Below, piece by piece: positions 31,934 through 40,829 of a stretch of 64,000 nucleotides of DNA. Numbering within the stretch: the stretch's first letter is position 1; every line of letters starts with the position of its first letter. The stretch spans positions 370,482 through 434,481 of the forward strand of contig NZ_BNBR01000003.1 of the NCBI RefSeq assembly GCF_014656055.1, in the 5' to 3' direction. The translations under genes and the position numbers were made by a program. Origin of the DNA: Streptomyces griseosporeus. Its GTDB lineage: Bacteria > Actinomycetota > Actinomycetes > Streptomycetales > Streptomycetaceae. The notes under the pieces are model-generated. The model did not search any database. It was given only the letters and a program-made list of their open reading frames with translations, and was not told where the DNA came from.

Positions 31934-32326
31934 TCAGCAGTCCCGAAGCTCCGGAGACTGGTTCAGCAGCTGGCTGCGGACCGAGGTGAAGCGCGCCAGC
32001 GTCTCGTCGACCGAGGCGTCCAGCGGGAACACCGCCACGCGATGGCAGTTCTGGAAAGCCAGCCGCACACCGAAGTGCCGCTGCAGCGCTCCGCGGATCG
32101 CGTCACTCGCGAGCGCACGCAGGAGCTGACCGCGTGCCTGCTCGTCCGGCGGGGGCGTCTGGTTGTCGGCGAACGCACCGCCGTCCACCTTCAGCTGTGC
32201 CACCAGGGAGCTGATCATCTCCCACGCATAGGGCAGGGAGGTCCGGACGCAGTCGACGAAGTCAGCTTCGTCGACCTCGCCTCGCTCGGCCTGTTCGAGT
32301 AGGGCCGGTGAGACGTCGAGCGACAT
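31934..32326 (-). CDS. SCO5389 family protein
   Basis: A 130-residue soluble protein conserved in Streptomyces under the name SCO5389 family (start MSLDVSPALLEQAERGEVDEADFVDCVRTSLPYAWEMI). It has no signal peptide, membrane segment or known catalytic motif. The ATG has GAGGAG upstream. Its position next to nucS matches S. coelicolor. The function is unknown. Confidence 0.88.
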   Translation of the reverse strand: MSLDVSPALLEQAERGEVDEADFVDCVRTSLPYAWEMISSLVAQLKVDGGAFADNQTPPPDEQARGQLLRALASDAIRGALQRHFGVRLAFQNCHRVAVFPLDASVDETLARFTSVRSQLLNQSPELRDC

Positions 32327-32579
32327 GGGTTCTCCTCTCGCACCCCCGCACAGCAGGGGTTGCCGGACAGGGAAAGGGAGTTCGCCATGCCGGAACACCG
32401 GACACGCTGAGTACATGCATCGCGACCTCCCGTTCTCTACGGTAGGTCGCGGACCGTGACGGCACCAGGAGAATGCCGACAAAGAGACTTGGCGTTGGGC
32501 ATACAATCGGCCACCGCGGAACATGCGTTTTCCTGGGCGAATCGCGTGCACACCGGCCCGTCGAGTAGCGTTGCCGACC

Positions 32580-33251
32580 ATGCGTCTCGTCATTGCCCGA
32601 TGCTCCGTCGACTACGCGGGCCGGCTCACCGCCCACCTCCCCTCCGCGCCCCGTCTGATCCTGGTGAAGGCGGACGGCAGCGTCTCCATCCACGCGGACG
32701 ACCGGGCCTACAAGCCCCTGAACTGGATGTCGCCGCCGTGCACGCTGAAGGAGGGCACGGGTGAGGAGGAAGGCGTCTGGACCGTCGTCAACAAGGCGGG
32801 CGAGAAGCTGATCATCACGATGGAGGATATCCTCCACGACTCCTCGCACGAACTGGGCGTCGACCCGGGCCTGATCAAGGACGGCGTGGAAGCGCACCTC
32901 CAGGAGCTGCTCGCGGACCGCATCGAGACGCTCGGCGAGGGCTACACGCTGATCCGCCGCGAGTACATGACCGCCATCGGGCCCGTCGACATCCTCTGCC
33001 GGGACGCCGAGGGCCAGACCGTCGCGGTCGAGATCAAGCGGCGCGGCGAGATCGACGGCGTGGAGCAGCTCACCCGCTACCTGGAACTCCTCAACCGCGA
33101 CCCGCATCTCGCCCCGGTCCGCGGCGTCTTCGCCGCCCAGGAGATCAAGCCCCAGGCCCGCGTCCTCGCCACCGACCGCGGCATCGGCTGCGTCGTCCTG
33201 GACTACGACGCGCTGCGCGGCATCGAGGACGACAAGCTGCGGCTGTTCTGA
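32580..33251 (+). CDS. nucS: Mismatch endonuclease NucS/EndoMS
   Basis: A 223-residue endonuclease replacing MutS/MutL mismatch repair in actinobacteria; it cuts both strands at mismatches. The RecB-like catalytic residues are visible: Asp137 (GPVDILC), Glu151 and Lys153 (AVEIKRRGE). The C-terminal LRLF resembles the sliding-clamp-binding end seen in the family. TAGCGT ends 8 bases before the ATG and there is no ribosome site, so the mRNA is probably leaderless. The gene is followed by a strong bidirectional hairpin. Confidence 0.95.
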   Translation: MRLVIARCSVDYAGRLTAHLPSAPRLILVKADGSVSIHADDRAYKPLNWMSPPCTLKEGTGEEEGVWTVVNKAGEKLIITMEDILHDSSHELGVDPGLIKDGVEAHLQELLADRIETLGEGYTLIRREYMTAIGPVDILCRDAEGQTVAVEIKRRGEIDGVEQLTRYLELLNRDPHLAPVRGVFAAQEIKPQARVLATDRGIGCVVLDYDALRGIEDDKLRLF

Positions 33252-33269
33252 CCGCTACGACGCGCTACG

Positions 33270-33311
33270 ACGACAGGGCCGGGCCCGCTGCGGCGGACCC
33301 GGCCCTGTCGT
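33270..33311. terminator. Bidirectional terminator between nucS and the NTPase gene
   Basis: A 14-bp perfect stem (33270-33283 with 33298-33311, containing ACGACAGGGCCGGG) and a 14-base loop lie between the converging nucS and NTPase genes, 18 and 13 bases from their stops. Confidence 0.9.
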
Positions 33312-33324
33312 GCTGTACGGGGCG

Positions 33325-35871
33325 TCAGATGACGTCGCCGGAGCTACTGGGGGTGCCCGCCTCCGAGGTCTGGGGGGCACCGGCCGAGCTGGTGGTCTGG
33401 GCCGGGGTGGTCTCCGCGCCGCTGGCCGTGTCCGTGGTGGACGGAGTGGTGCTCGGCGTCTCCGTCGGCGTCTCGGTGGGCGTCTGGGTCGGCGTCTGCG
33501 TCGGCGTCTCCGTCGGCTTGGTGGGCGTCGGCGAGGTCGTCGGCTTCGGCGAGGTAGGGGTCGTCGGCGGCTTCTGCGAGGTCGTCGGCTTCGACGGCGT
33601 CGTGGAGGCCCCGCCGCTCCCCCGCGTCCCGCTCGGCTGGTCCGACGGTACGGCCGACTCGGTCGGGGTCGGGTCGTCGGAGGTGCCCAGCGTGCCGTCG
33701 GGGCCCGGGTCGGTGGGGCGGCTGGTGGCGGTGCCGGTGTCGCCGTTGCCCGCGTCGTCGTCGGCGGGGGCGTCGGCGCCGAGGCTGCCGTCGTCCACGC
33801 CCTGGCTGGCCGACGGGTTGACGCCGACCTGGTCGGAGGGCGGGTTCGCGTCGTTGTTGGAGGTGGCGCCGAGCGTGACGACCGTACCGAGCACGGCGAC
33901 GAGGAGGGCGCCGGCACCGGCCGCGACGAGGTTGCGGCGGGCCAGGCCCCGCAGGCCGCCGCGGTCCTTGCGGTCCGGCCCCGTGGCCTGGTGGGTGACG
34001 ACGGCCGTGGCGTCGGCCGCGGGGCGCGGCAGCGAGGGGTAGAGCGCGGGCACGCCGCCGGGCGGCGAAGCCGACTCGTCGTGCCGGGCATCCGGCACCT
34101 CCTCGCCCGCGGTCGCGGCCGTCGGCCCGGTCACCGGCACGCCGGGCACATCGCCCGCGCGGTCGGCGACGAGGGCGAGGGCGCGGCGGCCGGCGACGGT
34201 GCCGCGCTTGTCGGCGAGGGCGCCGCGCAGCCCGATGGAGGCCTCCAGTTCGGCGCGGGCGCGGTCCAGCTGTCCGCCGCACAGGGCGAGGACGCCCAGT
34301 TCGTGGTGGAAGTAGGCCTGGTCGGCGACCTCGCCGGCGAGCCGGGAGGCCTCGGCCCCGGAGCGCAGGGCGCGTTCCCAGGCGCCCCAGTGCAGTCCGG
34401 CGGCGAAGGCGGGCGCGGCGGTGCGGGCGAGCCGTACGGCGATGTCGCCGTCGTCGTCCTCGTCGTCCTCGCGCAGGGCGGTGGCGAGCGGCGCGAGGAC
34501 GGTGAGCGCGGCGAGCACGGCGTCGGCCTCGGCGCACACCCGTTCGGGGGTGACGGAGGGGTGGCCGGCCCACCAGGTGTAGTGGCGGGCGGCGCTGCGG
34601 GCCTGGTCGGTGAGGTCGTCGGCGTATCCGGCGGCCTCCAGCTGGGCCGGCACACCGGCGGCGAGGCGGTAGCGGGAGCCGACCGGGGAGACCAGTCCGC
34701 AGTCGACGAGTTCGCCGAGGGCCGCGTCGGCGTGGGTGTCGCCGACGAGGGCGGGCAGGTGCGCCTGGTGGGGCACCTCACCGCCGAGGGCGACGGCGAA
34801 CCGCAGCGTGGCGCGGGCGGAGGGGCTCAGCCGGGAGGCGAGCAGGGGTGCGGGGGCGGCGGCCTCGCCGAGGGAGGGCAGGGCCGTGTCCGCGTCGGTG
34901 GCGGGGGCGTCGGCGGGGCGGGCGTCCTCGAAGACACCGAGGTCGTCGGCGGCCTCGGCGTCGGCGAGCAGCCGGTCGCGCTGCCGCAGCAGGGCGCCGG
35001 CCTGGACGAACCGCAGCGGCAGTCCCTCGGACTCGAACCACAGGTCGCCGGCCCAGTTGGCCTCGTCCTCGGTGAGGACGCGGCCGACGGAACGCTCGAT
35101 CAGCTCGATGCCGCCGGCCCGGTCCAGTCCGCCGAGGACGACCTCCTCGACGCCGGAGGCGGCCGAGGGGGCGGGGACGTCGGGGGTGGCGGCGAACAGG
35201 AAGGCGCACTCGGGGGTGGCCTCCAGCAGCTCGTCCAGCGCGGTCCCGCCGAACTCCAGGTCGTCGACGACGACGACCGCGCCGATCTCCCGGACCAGGG
35301 CGTGCAGTTCGTCCCGTTCCGGGCGGTACCGGGGTGCGGTGTGGACGGCGTAGAGCAGGTCGTGGAGCAGCTCGCCGGCGGTGCGGTGGCAGCCGTTGAG
35401 GCGGACGACGCCGTCGGGGGCGAGGTCGGCGCAGTCCTCGGCGACGAGGTCGAGGAGGCTGGTGCGGCCGGAGCCGCCGGGGCCGGTGAGGCGGACGGAG
35501 CGGCCGCGGGCGAGCAGCCGGACCAGTTGCTCCCGCTCGTCCTGGCGGCCGATCAGCCCCAGCGCGGGCGGGGTGGGGCCGGGCGGTACGGGCGGCCGGG
35601 CGGCGCGGTCCGCCTCGGCGCGCTCGGCCGGGGTGGACTTCACCGGGCGGCCGGGGCGCTCCGCGGGCGGGCACAGCTCGATCTCGCTGCCGTCGACGGG
35701 GTTGACGGTGAGCAGGAAGTCGCCGGAGACCAGCTGCGCGGTGCGGGCCGGGGCGGGCGTCGCGTGCTGGCCGAAGTCGGGTGTGAGGGGATCCCTGGAG
35801 GGGCGCGGGCGCGGCGCGTGGCCGTCGCTGTCCTGGCCGTACTCCTCGGGCCCCAGGGTGTTCGGGTCCAT
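33325..35871 (-). CDS. Membrane-spanning P-loop NTPase with exported Thr/Pro tail
   Basis: An 848-residue protein of mixed architecture. A disordered acidic/Pro leader (1-100) is followed by a STAND/AAA-like NTPase (LIGRQDEREQLVRLL, Walker A GPGGSGRTS at 130-138, Walker B VVVVDDLE about 199-206), then helical repeats (about 340-570). There is a single transmembrane segment (about 648-670, after RGLARRN) and then about 178 Thr/Pro/Ser/Asp-rich residues with TPTQ/TPTE repeats, expected outside the cell. The ATG at 35871 has GGGGGG 11 bases upstream. The NTPase would be cytoplasmic. Function unknown; nucleotide-controlled signalling to the envelope is a guess. A STAS gene lies upstream. Confidence 0.85.
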   Translation of the reverse strand: MDPNTLGPEEYGQDSDGHAPRPRPSRDPLTPDFGQHATPAPARTAQLVSGDFLLTVNPVDGSEIELCPPAERPGRPVKSTPAERAEADRAARPPVPPGPTPPALGLIGRQDEREQLVRLLARGRSVRLTGPGGSGRTSLLDLVAEDCADLAPDGVVRLNGCHRTAGELLHDLLYAVHTAPRYRPERDELHALVREIGAVVVVDDLEFGGTALDELLEATPECAFLFAATPDVPAPSAASGVEEVVLGGLDRAGGIELIERSVGRVLTEDEANWAGDLWFESEGLPLRFVQAGALLRQRDRLLADAEAADDLGVFEDARPADAPATDADTALPSLGEAAAPAPLLASRLSPSARATLRFAVALGGEVPHQAHLPALVGDTHADAALGELVDCGLVSPVGSRYRLAAGVPAQLEAAGYADDLTDQARSAARHYTWWAGHPSVTPERVCAEADAVLAALTVLAPLATALREDDEDDDGDIAVRLARTAAPAFAAGLHWGAWERALRSGAEASRLAGEVADQAYFHHELGVLALCGGQLDRARAELEASIGLRGALADKRGTVAGRRALALVADRAGDVPGVPVTGPTAATAGEEVPDARHDESASPPGGVPALYPSLPRPAADATAVVTHQATGPDRKDRGGLRGLARRNLVAAGAGALLVAVLGTVVTLGATSNNDANPPSDQVGVNPSASQGVDDGSLGADAPADDDAGNGDTGTATSRPTDPGPDGTLGTSDDPTPTESAVPSDQPSGTRGSGGASTTPSKPTTSQKPPTTPTSPKPTTSPTPTKPTETPTQTPTQTPTETPTETPSTTPSTTDTASGAETTPAQTTSSAGAPQTSEAGTPSSSGDVI

Positions 35872-36124
35872 AGGTTTCAAGCCCCCCAAAAGCGTCGTGT
35901 GGAGTAGCCCCTCCCGGCCTTGCTGCACACTGCGCTGTCGCTTCTGGTCCGGTGCCCGCTCGAGGGTTGCGGGCGGCGGGCAGTCGAACCGTAAACCTTC
36001 GCTCAGTATCTCCGACAGTCCGGGGTGCCGTGCGGTCCGAGACATCACAGTCTCGTGAGGATTGCGTGTGTGGGGGCGTTTCGCCGGTCTCGGGCGGGGT
36101 CCGGGATCCCCCGCGCACCGGGGG

Positions 36125-36448
36125 TCACACCCGGGGCAGGGACTCCACGGCGAGTCCGCCCTCGATGGCGAGGATGCGGTGCAGGCGCGTGGCCACCAGC
36201 AGGCGCTGCATCTGCGGCGGTACGCCGCGCAGCACCAGCCGCCGGCCGCAGCGGCCGGCCCGCCGGTGGACGCCCATGATCACCCCGAGTCCGGTGGCGT
36301 CCCAGGAGTCCAGTTCGGACAGGTCGAGCACGAGGTCGCCGACTCCGTCGTCGACGGCCGAGTGCAGGACCGTACGGGCGTCCGCCGCGCTGCGGACGTC
36401 GAGGCGGCCCCCGACGACCAGCTCGACGTGGTCGCCCCTGATGTGCAT
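36125..36448 (-). CDS. STAS-domain protein (anti-sigma factor antagonist-like)
   Basis: A 107-residue single STAS domain (LVLDLSELDSWDATGLGVIMGVHRRAGRCGRRLVLRGVPPQMQRLL). The phosphorylatable position of anti-anti-sigma factors, usually Ser in DSSGL, is Thr here (DATGL), so phosphorylation by an anti-sigma kinase is still possible. The ATG (MHIRGDHVEL) has GGGGAG upstream. No kinase or sigma gene is adjacent. Its partner is unknown. Confidence 0.9.
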   Translation of the reverse strand: MHIRGDHVELVVGGRLDVRSAADARTVLHSAVDDGVGDLVLDLSELDSWDATGLGVIMGVHRRAGRCGRRLVLRGVPPQMQRLLVATRLHRILAIEGGLAVESLPRV

Positions 36449-36593
36449 ATGCGCTCCCCGAGAGTGCGGTGGCGTACGACATGACGGTGGCTGTGCAACG
36501 TCTGACTGCATCGGCGGCAGTCCGGTTGCTGCCTGTAAGCGAACCGATACCGAATTCACCCCGGAGGGTGATCTGCGGTGGCGGGCGCCCGGA

Positions 36594-37442
36594 TCAGTAG
36601 CTGTAGAAGCCCTGCCCGCTCTTGCGGCCGATGTCACCGGCGTCAACCATCCGGCGCATCAGCTCGGGCGGGGCGAACTTCTCGTCCTGGGTCTCGGTGT
36701 AGATGTTGCCGGTGGCGTGCAGCAGGATGTCCACGCCGGTGAGGTCGGCGGTGGCGAGCGGGCCCATGGCGTGTCCGAAGCCGAGCTTGCAGGCGAGGTC
36801 GATGTCCTCGGCGGTGGCGACGCCGGACTCGTAGAGCTTGGTGGCCTCGACGACGAGCGCGGAGATGAGACGGGTCGTCACGAAGCCGGCGACGTCGCGG
36901 TTGACGACGATGCAGGTCTTGCCGACGGACTCGGCGAACTCGCGGGCGGCGGCGAGGGTTTCGTCGCTCGTCTTGTAGCCGCGGACCAGCTCGACGAGCT
37001 GCATCATCGGCACGGGCGAGAAGAAGTGGACGCCGACGACCCGTTCGGGCCGCTCCGTCACCGCCGCGATCTTGGTGATCGGGATGGCGGAGGTGTTGGA
37101 GGCGAGCACGGCGTCCTCGCGGACGACCTTGTCGAGCGCGCGGAAGATCTCGTGCTTGACGTCGAGCTTCTCGAAGACGGCCTCGACGACGATGTCGGCG
37201 TCGGCGGCGGCGTCCAGGTCGGTGGTGGCGGTGATGCGGCCGAGGGCGGCCTCGGCGTCCTCCGCGGCCAGCTTCCCCTTGCTCACGAACTTCTCGTACG
37301 ACGCCTTGATGCCGTCGGTGCCGCGCCGCAGCGCCTCGTCGGTGACGTCCCGCAGGACGACGTCCCAGCCCGCCTGGGCGGACACCTGCGCGATGCCGGA
37401 TCCCATGAGTCCGGCCCCGATGACGGCAAGCTTCCGTGCCAC
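36594..37442 (-). CDS. 3-hydroxybutyryl-CoA dehydrogenase
   Basis: A 282-residue NAD(P)-dependent dehydrogenase reducing acetoacetyl-CoA to 3-hydroxybutyryl-CoA or acting in reverse. Rossmann motif GAGLMGSG at 9-16; catalytic His in GVHFFSPVPMMQLVELV; NTSAIPI and GFVTTRL family signatures. The length matches short-chain members. Two in-frame GTG codons are possible; 37442 is preferred because AGGGGA lies 6 bases before it but directly abuts the GTG at 37448. With the thiolase at 18.8 kb it supplies C4 acyl-CoA. Confidence 0.93.
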   Translation of the reverse strand: MARKLAVIGAGLMGSGIAQVSAQAGWDVVLRDVTDEALRRGTDGIKASYEKFVSKGKLAAEDAEAALGRITATTDLDAAADADIVVEAVFEKLDVKHEIFRALDKVVREDAVLASNTSAIPITKIAAVTERPERVVGVHFFSPVPMMQLVELVRGYKTSDETLAAAREFAESVGKTCIVVNRDVAGFVTTRLISALVVEATKLYESGVATAEDIDLACKLGFGHAMGPLATADLTGVDILLHATGNIYTETQDEKFAPPELMRRMVDAGDIGRKSGQGFYSY

Positions 37443-37683
37443 TCCCACTCCCCTGTCCGCCCACTGTTTCCTTGTGTTCTCGGGCGGACACTAGCGGGCG
37501 TGAGGGCCGCTGCGGCGGCGTTAGTAACGCGTTTCACGTCTCATGGGGTGAGACGCCGGTCACGTCAAGTGCCGTCGGGGCGAAGCTTCCCGACTGTCCG
37601 TCTTGTCCGTGCGCTGGTGCGGAGGGACGCGGGTCCGGTACAACCGGGCGCCGCCCGTCCCCGTTGCCGAAGGAGCACCGCAC

Positions 37684-38535
37684 GTGAGACCCCGTACCGC
37701 CGCCCTGGCGCCCCTCGCCCTGCTCGCCCTGACGGGCTGCACCGGGGGCGGCGGCGCACCGGCGAGCGCGCCGACCGCGCAGGGCAAGGCGCCGGCGGCG
37801 TCCGCCGCCCCCGGCCCGCGCACGCCCGAGGAGTACCTGGCGCGGGCGAAGGCGGTGCTGGCGGAGGAGCAGGGCTGGACGTTCGCGGTGCGCGGCAGCG
37901 AGGCGCTGACCTCGCCGGGCGGTTCCTCCTCGGCGAGTTACGAGGCGACGGTGGACCGCTCCCAGCTCCCGCCGGCCCTGCACTCCTCCGGGACCACGCA
38001 CGCGAAGGGCGCGGACAAGCCGGAGGAGGTCTACGTCGTCGACGGGACGGTGTACGTCAAGAAGGGCGGCCGCGACGCGCGGTGGAAGAGCGGCCCGCCG
38101 ACGGACCCGGAGATGGCGAACGCGGTGGAGGATCCGGCGGCCGCGCTGGAGGGGTACGCCGAGGGCGCCTCCGGCCCCCTGTCGGTGACGAGGACGGGCG
38201 CCGGAGTGGAACTCCGCGCCGCGGCGGGCCCGGCCGCCCTGTCCGCCGTGCGCGACCGGCCGCTGGTGCGGAAGGCGGTCCGCGAACTCGCCCCGGCGCT
38301 GGAGCAGTTGCGGGCGGCGGGCATCGCGGCGCCGGACAGCCGGATCCGGCTGGAGAGCGCCGAGGAGGTCCTCACCCTGGACCCGGCGACGTACCGCCTG
38401 ACCGCCCACCGCTTCCGCTGCGTGTTCCGCATCCCGTACGGCGGGCAGGAGATGCGCTACAGCCAGGAGGTGACGTCGGAGACGACGGGCGTGTTCATGG
38501 GCACGATCGCGCTGCCGCCGGGGGCGCGCCGGTAG
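37684..38535 (+). CDS. Putative lipoprotein
   Basis: A 283-residue exported protein with a lipoprotein signal: VRPRTAALAPLALLALTGC, lipobox LTGC, cleavage before Cys19. After a Gly/Ala/Pro linker the mature domain (about 45-280) alternates short strands and helices and resembles actinobacterial LppX/LprG-like or DUF lipoproteins, but I cannot assign a family. The start is GTG with GGAG 9 bases upstream. It converges with a TetR gene. The function is unknown. Confidence 0.85.
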   Translation: MRPRTAALAPLALLALTGCTGGGGAPASAPTAQGKAPAASAAPGPRTPEEYLARAKAVLAEEQGWTFAVRGSEALTSPGGSSSASYEATVDRSQLPPALHSSGTTHAKGADKPEEVYVVDGTVYVKKGGRDARWKSGPPTDPEMANAVEDPAAALEGYAEGASGPLSVTRTGAGVELRAAAGPAALSAVRDRPLVRKAVRELAPALEQLRAAGIAAPDSRIRLESAEEVLTLDPATYRLTAHRFRCVFRIPYGGQEMRYSQEVTSETTGVFMGTIALPPGARR

Positions 38536-38553
38536 GCGCGCGCCAGGGCTGCG

Positions 38554-39198
38554 CTAGTCCGCGCGGACCGCGTACTCCAGCACCCGCTCGCTCAGCAGCT
38601 CCTCGACCTCGTCGAGGAGCTGAAGCGTCTCCCGGGACACCTCCACCGGGGGGCGCCCCTTGAGCATCTCGCGGCCGATGGACGCGAACACGGTGTCGTA
38701 GATCCAGCAGATCTGACCGGCCATCAGGTCCGGCAGCGGGTCGTCCTCGGGGGCGCCGGTCTCCTCGCGCAGCGCTGCCCTGAGGTTGTCGTGGCTGTCC
38801 TGCCGGAGGCTCCACAGGCGGGAGCGCAGCGTGGGTGCGTCGTGGATGACGCGCATGAAGCGGCTGTATCCCTCCATCAGGCCGACGCGCGGCGAGACGG
38901 CCTCGACCTCCTCGCGCAGTTCCCGCAGGACGGCGCGGGCGGCGGACTCCCCCAGGTCCCGGCCGCGGACCCAGCGGGCCAGCCGGTCGACGACGCCGGC
39001 CGAGCGGTCCAGGAAGAGGTCCTCCTTGGCGGGGAAGTAGTTGTAGACGGTGTTGACGGAGACGTTCGCCGCCTCGGCGATCTCCGCGACCGTGACCGCC
39101 TCGAAGCCGCGCTCCAGGAACAGACCCGTGGCGACATCGGAGATGTACTGCCGGGTCTGCCGCTTCTTCCGCTCCCTGAGCCCCTCTGCCATGCCCAC
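38554..39198 (-). CDS. TetR family regulator, likely repressor of the adjacent ABC exporter
   Basis: A 214-residue TetR protein with helix-turn-helix at about 12-58 (VTVAEIAEAANVSVNTVYNYFPAKEDLF). The start may be ATG 39198 or ATG 39192, two codons apart. It is divergent from an ABC drug-exporter pair across only 74 bases, which are the most A+T-rich stretch nearby (with TGAAA and TTTCA halves about 20 bases apart), the expected operator location. Control of the exporter is inferred from this arrangement. Confidence 0.9.
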   Translation of the reverse strand: MGMAEGLRERKKRQTRQYISDVATGLFLERGFEAVTVAEIAEAANVSVNTVYNYFPAKEDLFLDRSAGVVDRLARWVRGRDLGESAARAVLRELREEVEAVSPRVGLMEGYSRFMRVIHDAPTLRSRLWSLRQDSHDNLRAALREETGAPEDDPLPDLMAGQICWIYDTVFASIGREMLKGRPPVEVSRETLQLLDEVEELLSERVLEYAVRAD

Positions 39199-39272
39199 AT
39201 CCTAACTTCGCTGGGCCCGCTGAAAACTTGGGGGCATTGCAAAATTTCATAGACTCTGTTTTTCTGGGCGGC

Positions 39273-40058
39273 ATGCCAGCAGTCATCAGTGCAGCCGGAC
39301 TGGCGCGCACCTTCACGACCAAACGCGGCCCCGTCGAAGCCGTCCGCGGCATCGACCTCACCGTCCACGAAGGCGAGATCCTGGGCTTCCTCGGCCCCAA
39401 CGGCGCAGGCAAGACCACCACCCTGCGCATGCTGACCACCCTGCTGAAGCCGACCGGCGGCACCGCCACCGTCGCCGGGCACGACCTGGCGACCGACCCG
39501 GTGGGGGTGCGCCGGGCCAGCGGGTACGTCGCCCAGTCCGGCGGCGTCGATCCGCAGATCAGCGTGCGGGAGGAGCTGGTCACCCAGGGGCGGATGTACC
39601 GGCTGGGCAAGAGCGAGGCCCTCGCCCGGGCCGGTGAACTCGCCCGCGACCTCGACCTCACCGACCTGCTCGACCGCCCCTGCGGCGCCCTCTCCGGCGG
39701 GCAGCGGCGGCGGCTGGACATCGCCATGGCGCTCACCCACCGCCCGCGCGTCCTCTTCCTCGACGAGCCGACGACCGGACTCGACCCCGGCAGCCGCGCC
39801 GACCTGTGGGACCTGGTCCGGCGGCTGCGCGACGAGCAGGGCACCACCGTCTTCCTCACCACGCACTACCTCGACGAGGCCGACGCCCTCGCCGACCGCC
39901 TGGTCGTCGTCGACCAGGGCACGGTCGCCGCCGAGGGCACGCCGGGCGCGCTCAAGCTGCGCTACGGCGGCTCCCTCGACGCCACCCTCCAGGACACCTT
40001 CCTCGCCATCACCGGGCGCCGGCCCGCCCCGGCCGACGCCGCCCCCGTAGCCGTATAG
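39273..40058 (+). CDS. ABC multidrug exporter ATP-binding protein (DrrA-like)
   Basis: A 261-residue ATPase of the daunorubicin-resistance class: Walker A GPNGAGKTT at 41-49, LSGGQRRRLDIAMAL signature, LFLDEPTTGLDP Walker B, and TTHYLDEADALADRL. It is shorter than most DrrA proteins because the usual C-terminal domain is reduced. The ATG at 39273 follows an A+T-rich promoter region shared with the divergent TetR gene. The permease follows within 8 bases. Confidence 0.93.
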   Translation: MPAVISAAGLARTFTTKRGPVEAVRGIDLTVHEGEILGFLGPNGAGKTTTLRMLTTLLKPTGGTATVAGHDLATDPVGVRRASGYVAQSGGVDPQISVREELVTQGRMYRLGKSEALARAGELARDLDLTDLLDRPCGALSGGQRRRLDIAMALTHRPRVLFLDEPTTGLDPGSRADLWDLVRRLRDEQGTTVFLTTHYLDEADALADRLVVVDQGTVAAEGTPGALKLRYGGSLDATLQDTFLAITGRRPAPADAAPVAV

Positions 40059-40066
40059 GACGCGCC

Positions 40067-40816
40067 ATGCTGTTGCACGACACCGGCCTCATCTACGGCC
40101 GCTATCTCCGCCAGACCCTGCGCTCCCGCTTCGCGATGCTCTTCGGGGCGCTCATGCCGCTGCTGTACCTGCTGTTCTTCGGGCCGCTGCTCACCGGTCT
40201 GCCGCTCGGCGGCCAGGGCAGCTCCTGGCAGGTGCTGGTGCCGGGCCTGCTGCTCCAACTGGGCCTCTTCGGCGCGCTGTTCGCCGGGTTCATGGTCATC
40301 CTGGAGAACGGGGCGGGCGTCGTCGAGCGGATGCGGGTCACCCCCGTCAGCCGGCTCGCGCTGCTGCTCGGCCGGGTCCTGCGGGACGCCACCGTCTTCG
40401 TCTTCCAGGCCGTACTGGTGGTGCTCGTGGCGCTGGTCATGGGACTCAGGGCGCCCGTGCCCGGGGTGCTGATCGGCTTCGGGTTCGTCGCGCTGCTGAC
40501 CGTGTCGCTGGCGTCGCTGTCGTACGCGGTGGCGATGAAGGTGCGCACCCCGCAGGAGTTCGGACCGCTGGTCAACGCCGTCTCCCTGCCGTCGATGCTG
40601 CTGTCCGGCCTGATGCTGCCGATGAGCCTGGCCCCGGCCTGGCTCGACGTCCTGTCCCACTTCGTACCGTTCCGCTACCTGGTGGACGCCATGCGTGACG
40701 CGTACCTCGGCGAGTACGCCACCGCCCACATGCTGTACGGCGCCCTGGTCGCCGTCGGTTTCACGGCGCTGGCCGTGACAGTGGGCACACGGGTCTTCCG
40801 GACGGCCGGCGCGTAA
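40067..40816 (+). CDS. ABC-2 type permease (DrrB-like)
   Basis: A 249-residue membrane protein with six hydrophobic segments. Signature ENGAGVVERMRVTPVSRLALLLGRVLRD (the ATPase-contact loop) and SGLMLPMSLAPAWLDVLSHFVPFRYLVDAMRDAYLGEY are typical of drug-export ABC2 permeases. AGGA lies 7 bases before the ATG. It forms an exporter with the preceding gene under the divergent TetR. Confidence 0.93.
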   Translation: MLLHDTGLIYGRYLRQTLRSRFAMLFGALMPLLYLLFFGPLLTGLPLGGQGSSWQVLVPGLLLQLGLFGALFAGFMVILENGAGVVERMRVTPVSRLALLLGRVLRDATVFVFQAVLVVLVALVMGLRAPVPGVLIGFGFVALLTVSLASLSYAVAMKVRTPQEFGPLVNAVSLPSMLLSGLMLPMSLAPAWLDVLSHFVPFRYLVDAMRDAYLGEYATAHMLYGALVAVGFTALAVTVGTRVFRTAGA

Positions 40817-40829
40817 CTACGCTGGCCAC

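Noticed and set aside
33310..35907. An 865-codon open frame on the plus strand opposite the NTPase gene
   Set aside because: Composition is Gly/Arg/Val low complexity, produced by the opposite strand's codon bias. The minus-strand gene has recognisable P-loop, membrane helix and ribosome site.
39221..39272. A specific operator for the TetR regulator of the ABC drug exporter
   Set aside because: The stretch is A+T-rich and has TGAAA and TTTCA halves, but the symmetry is imperfect and the spacing too wide to call a site.
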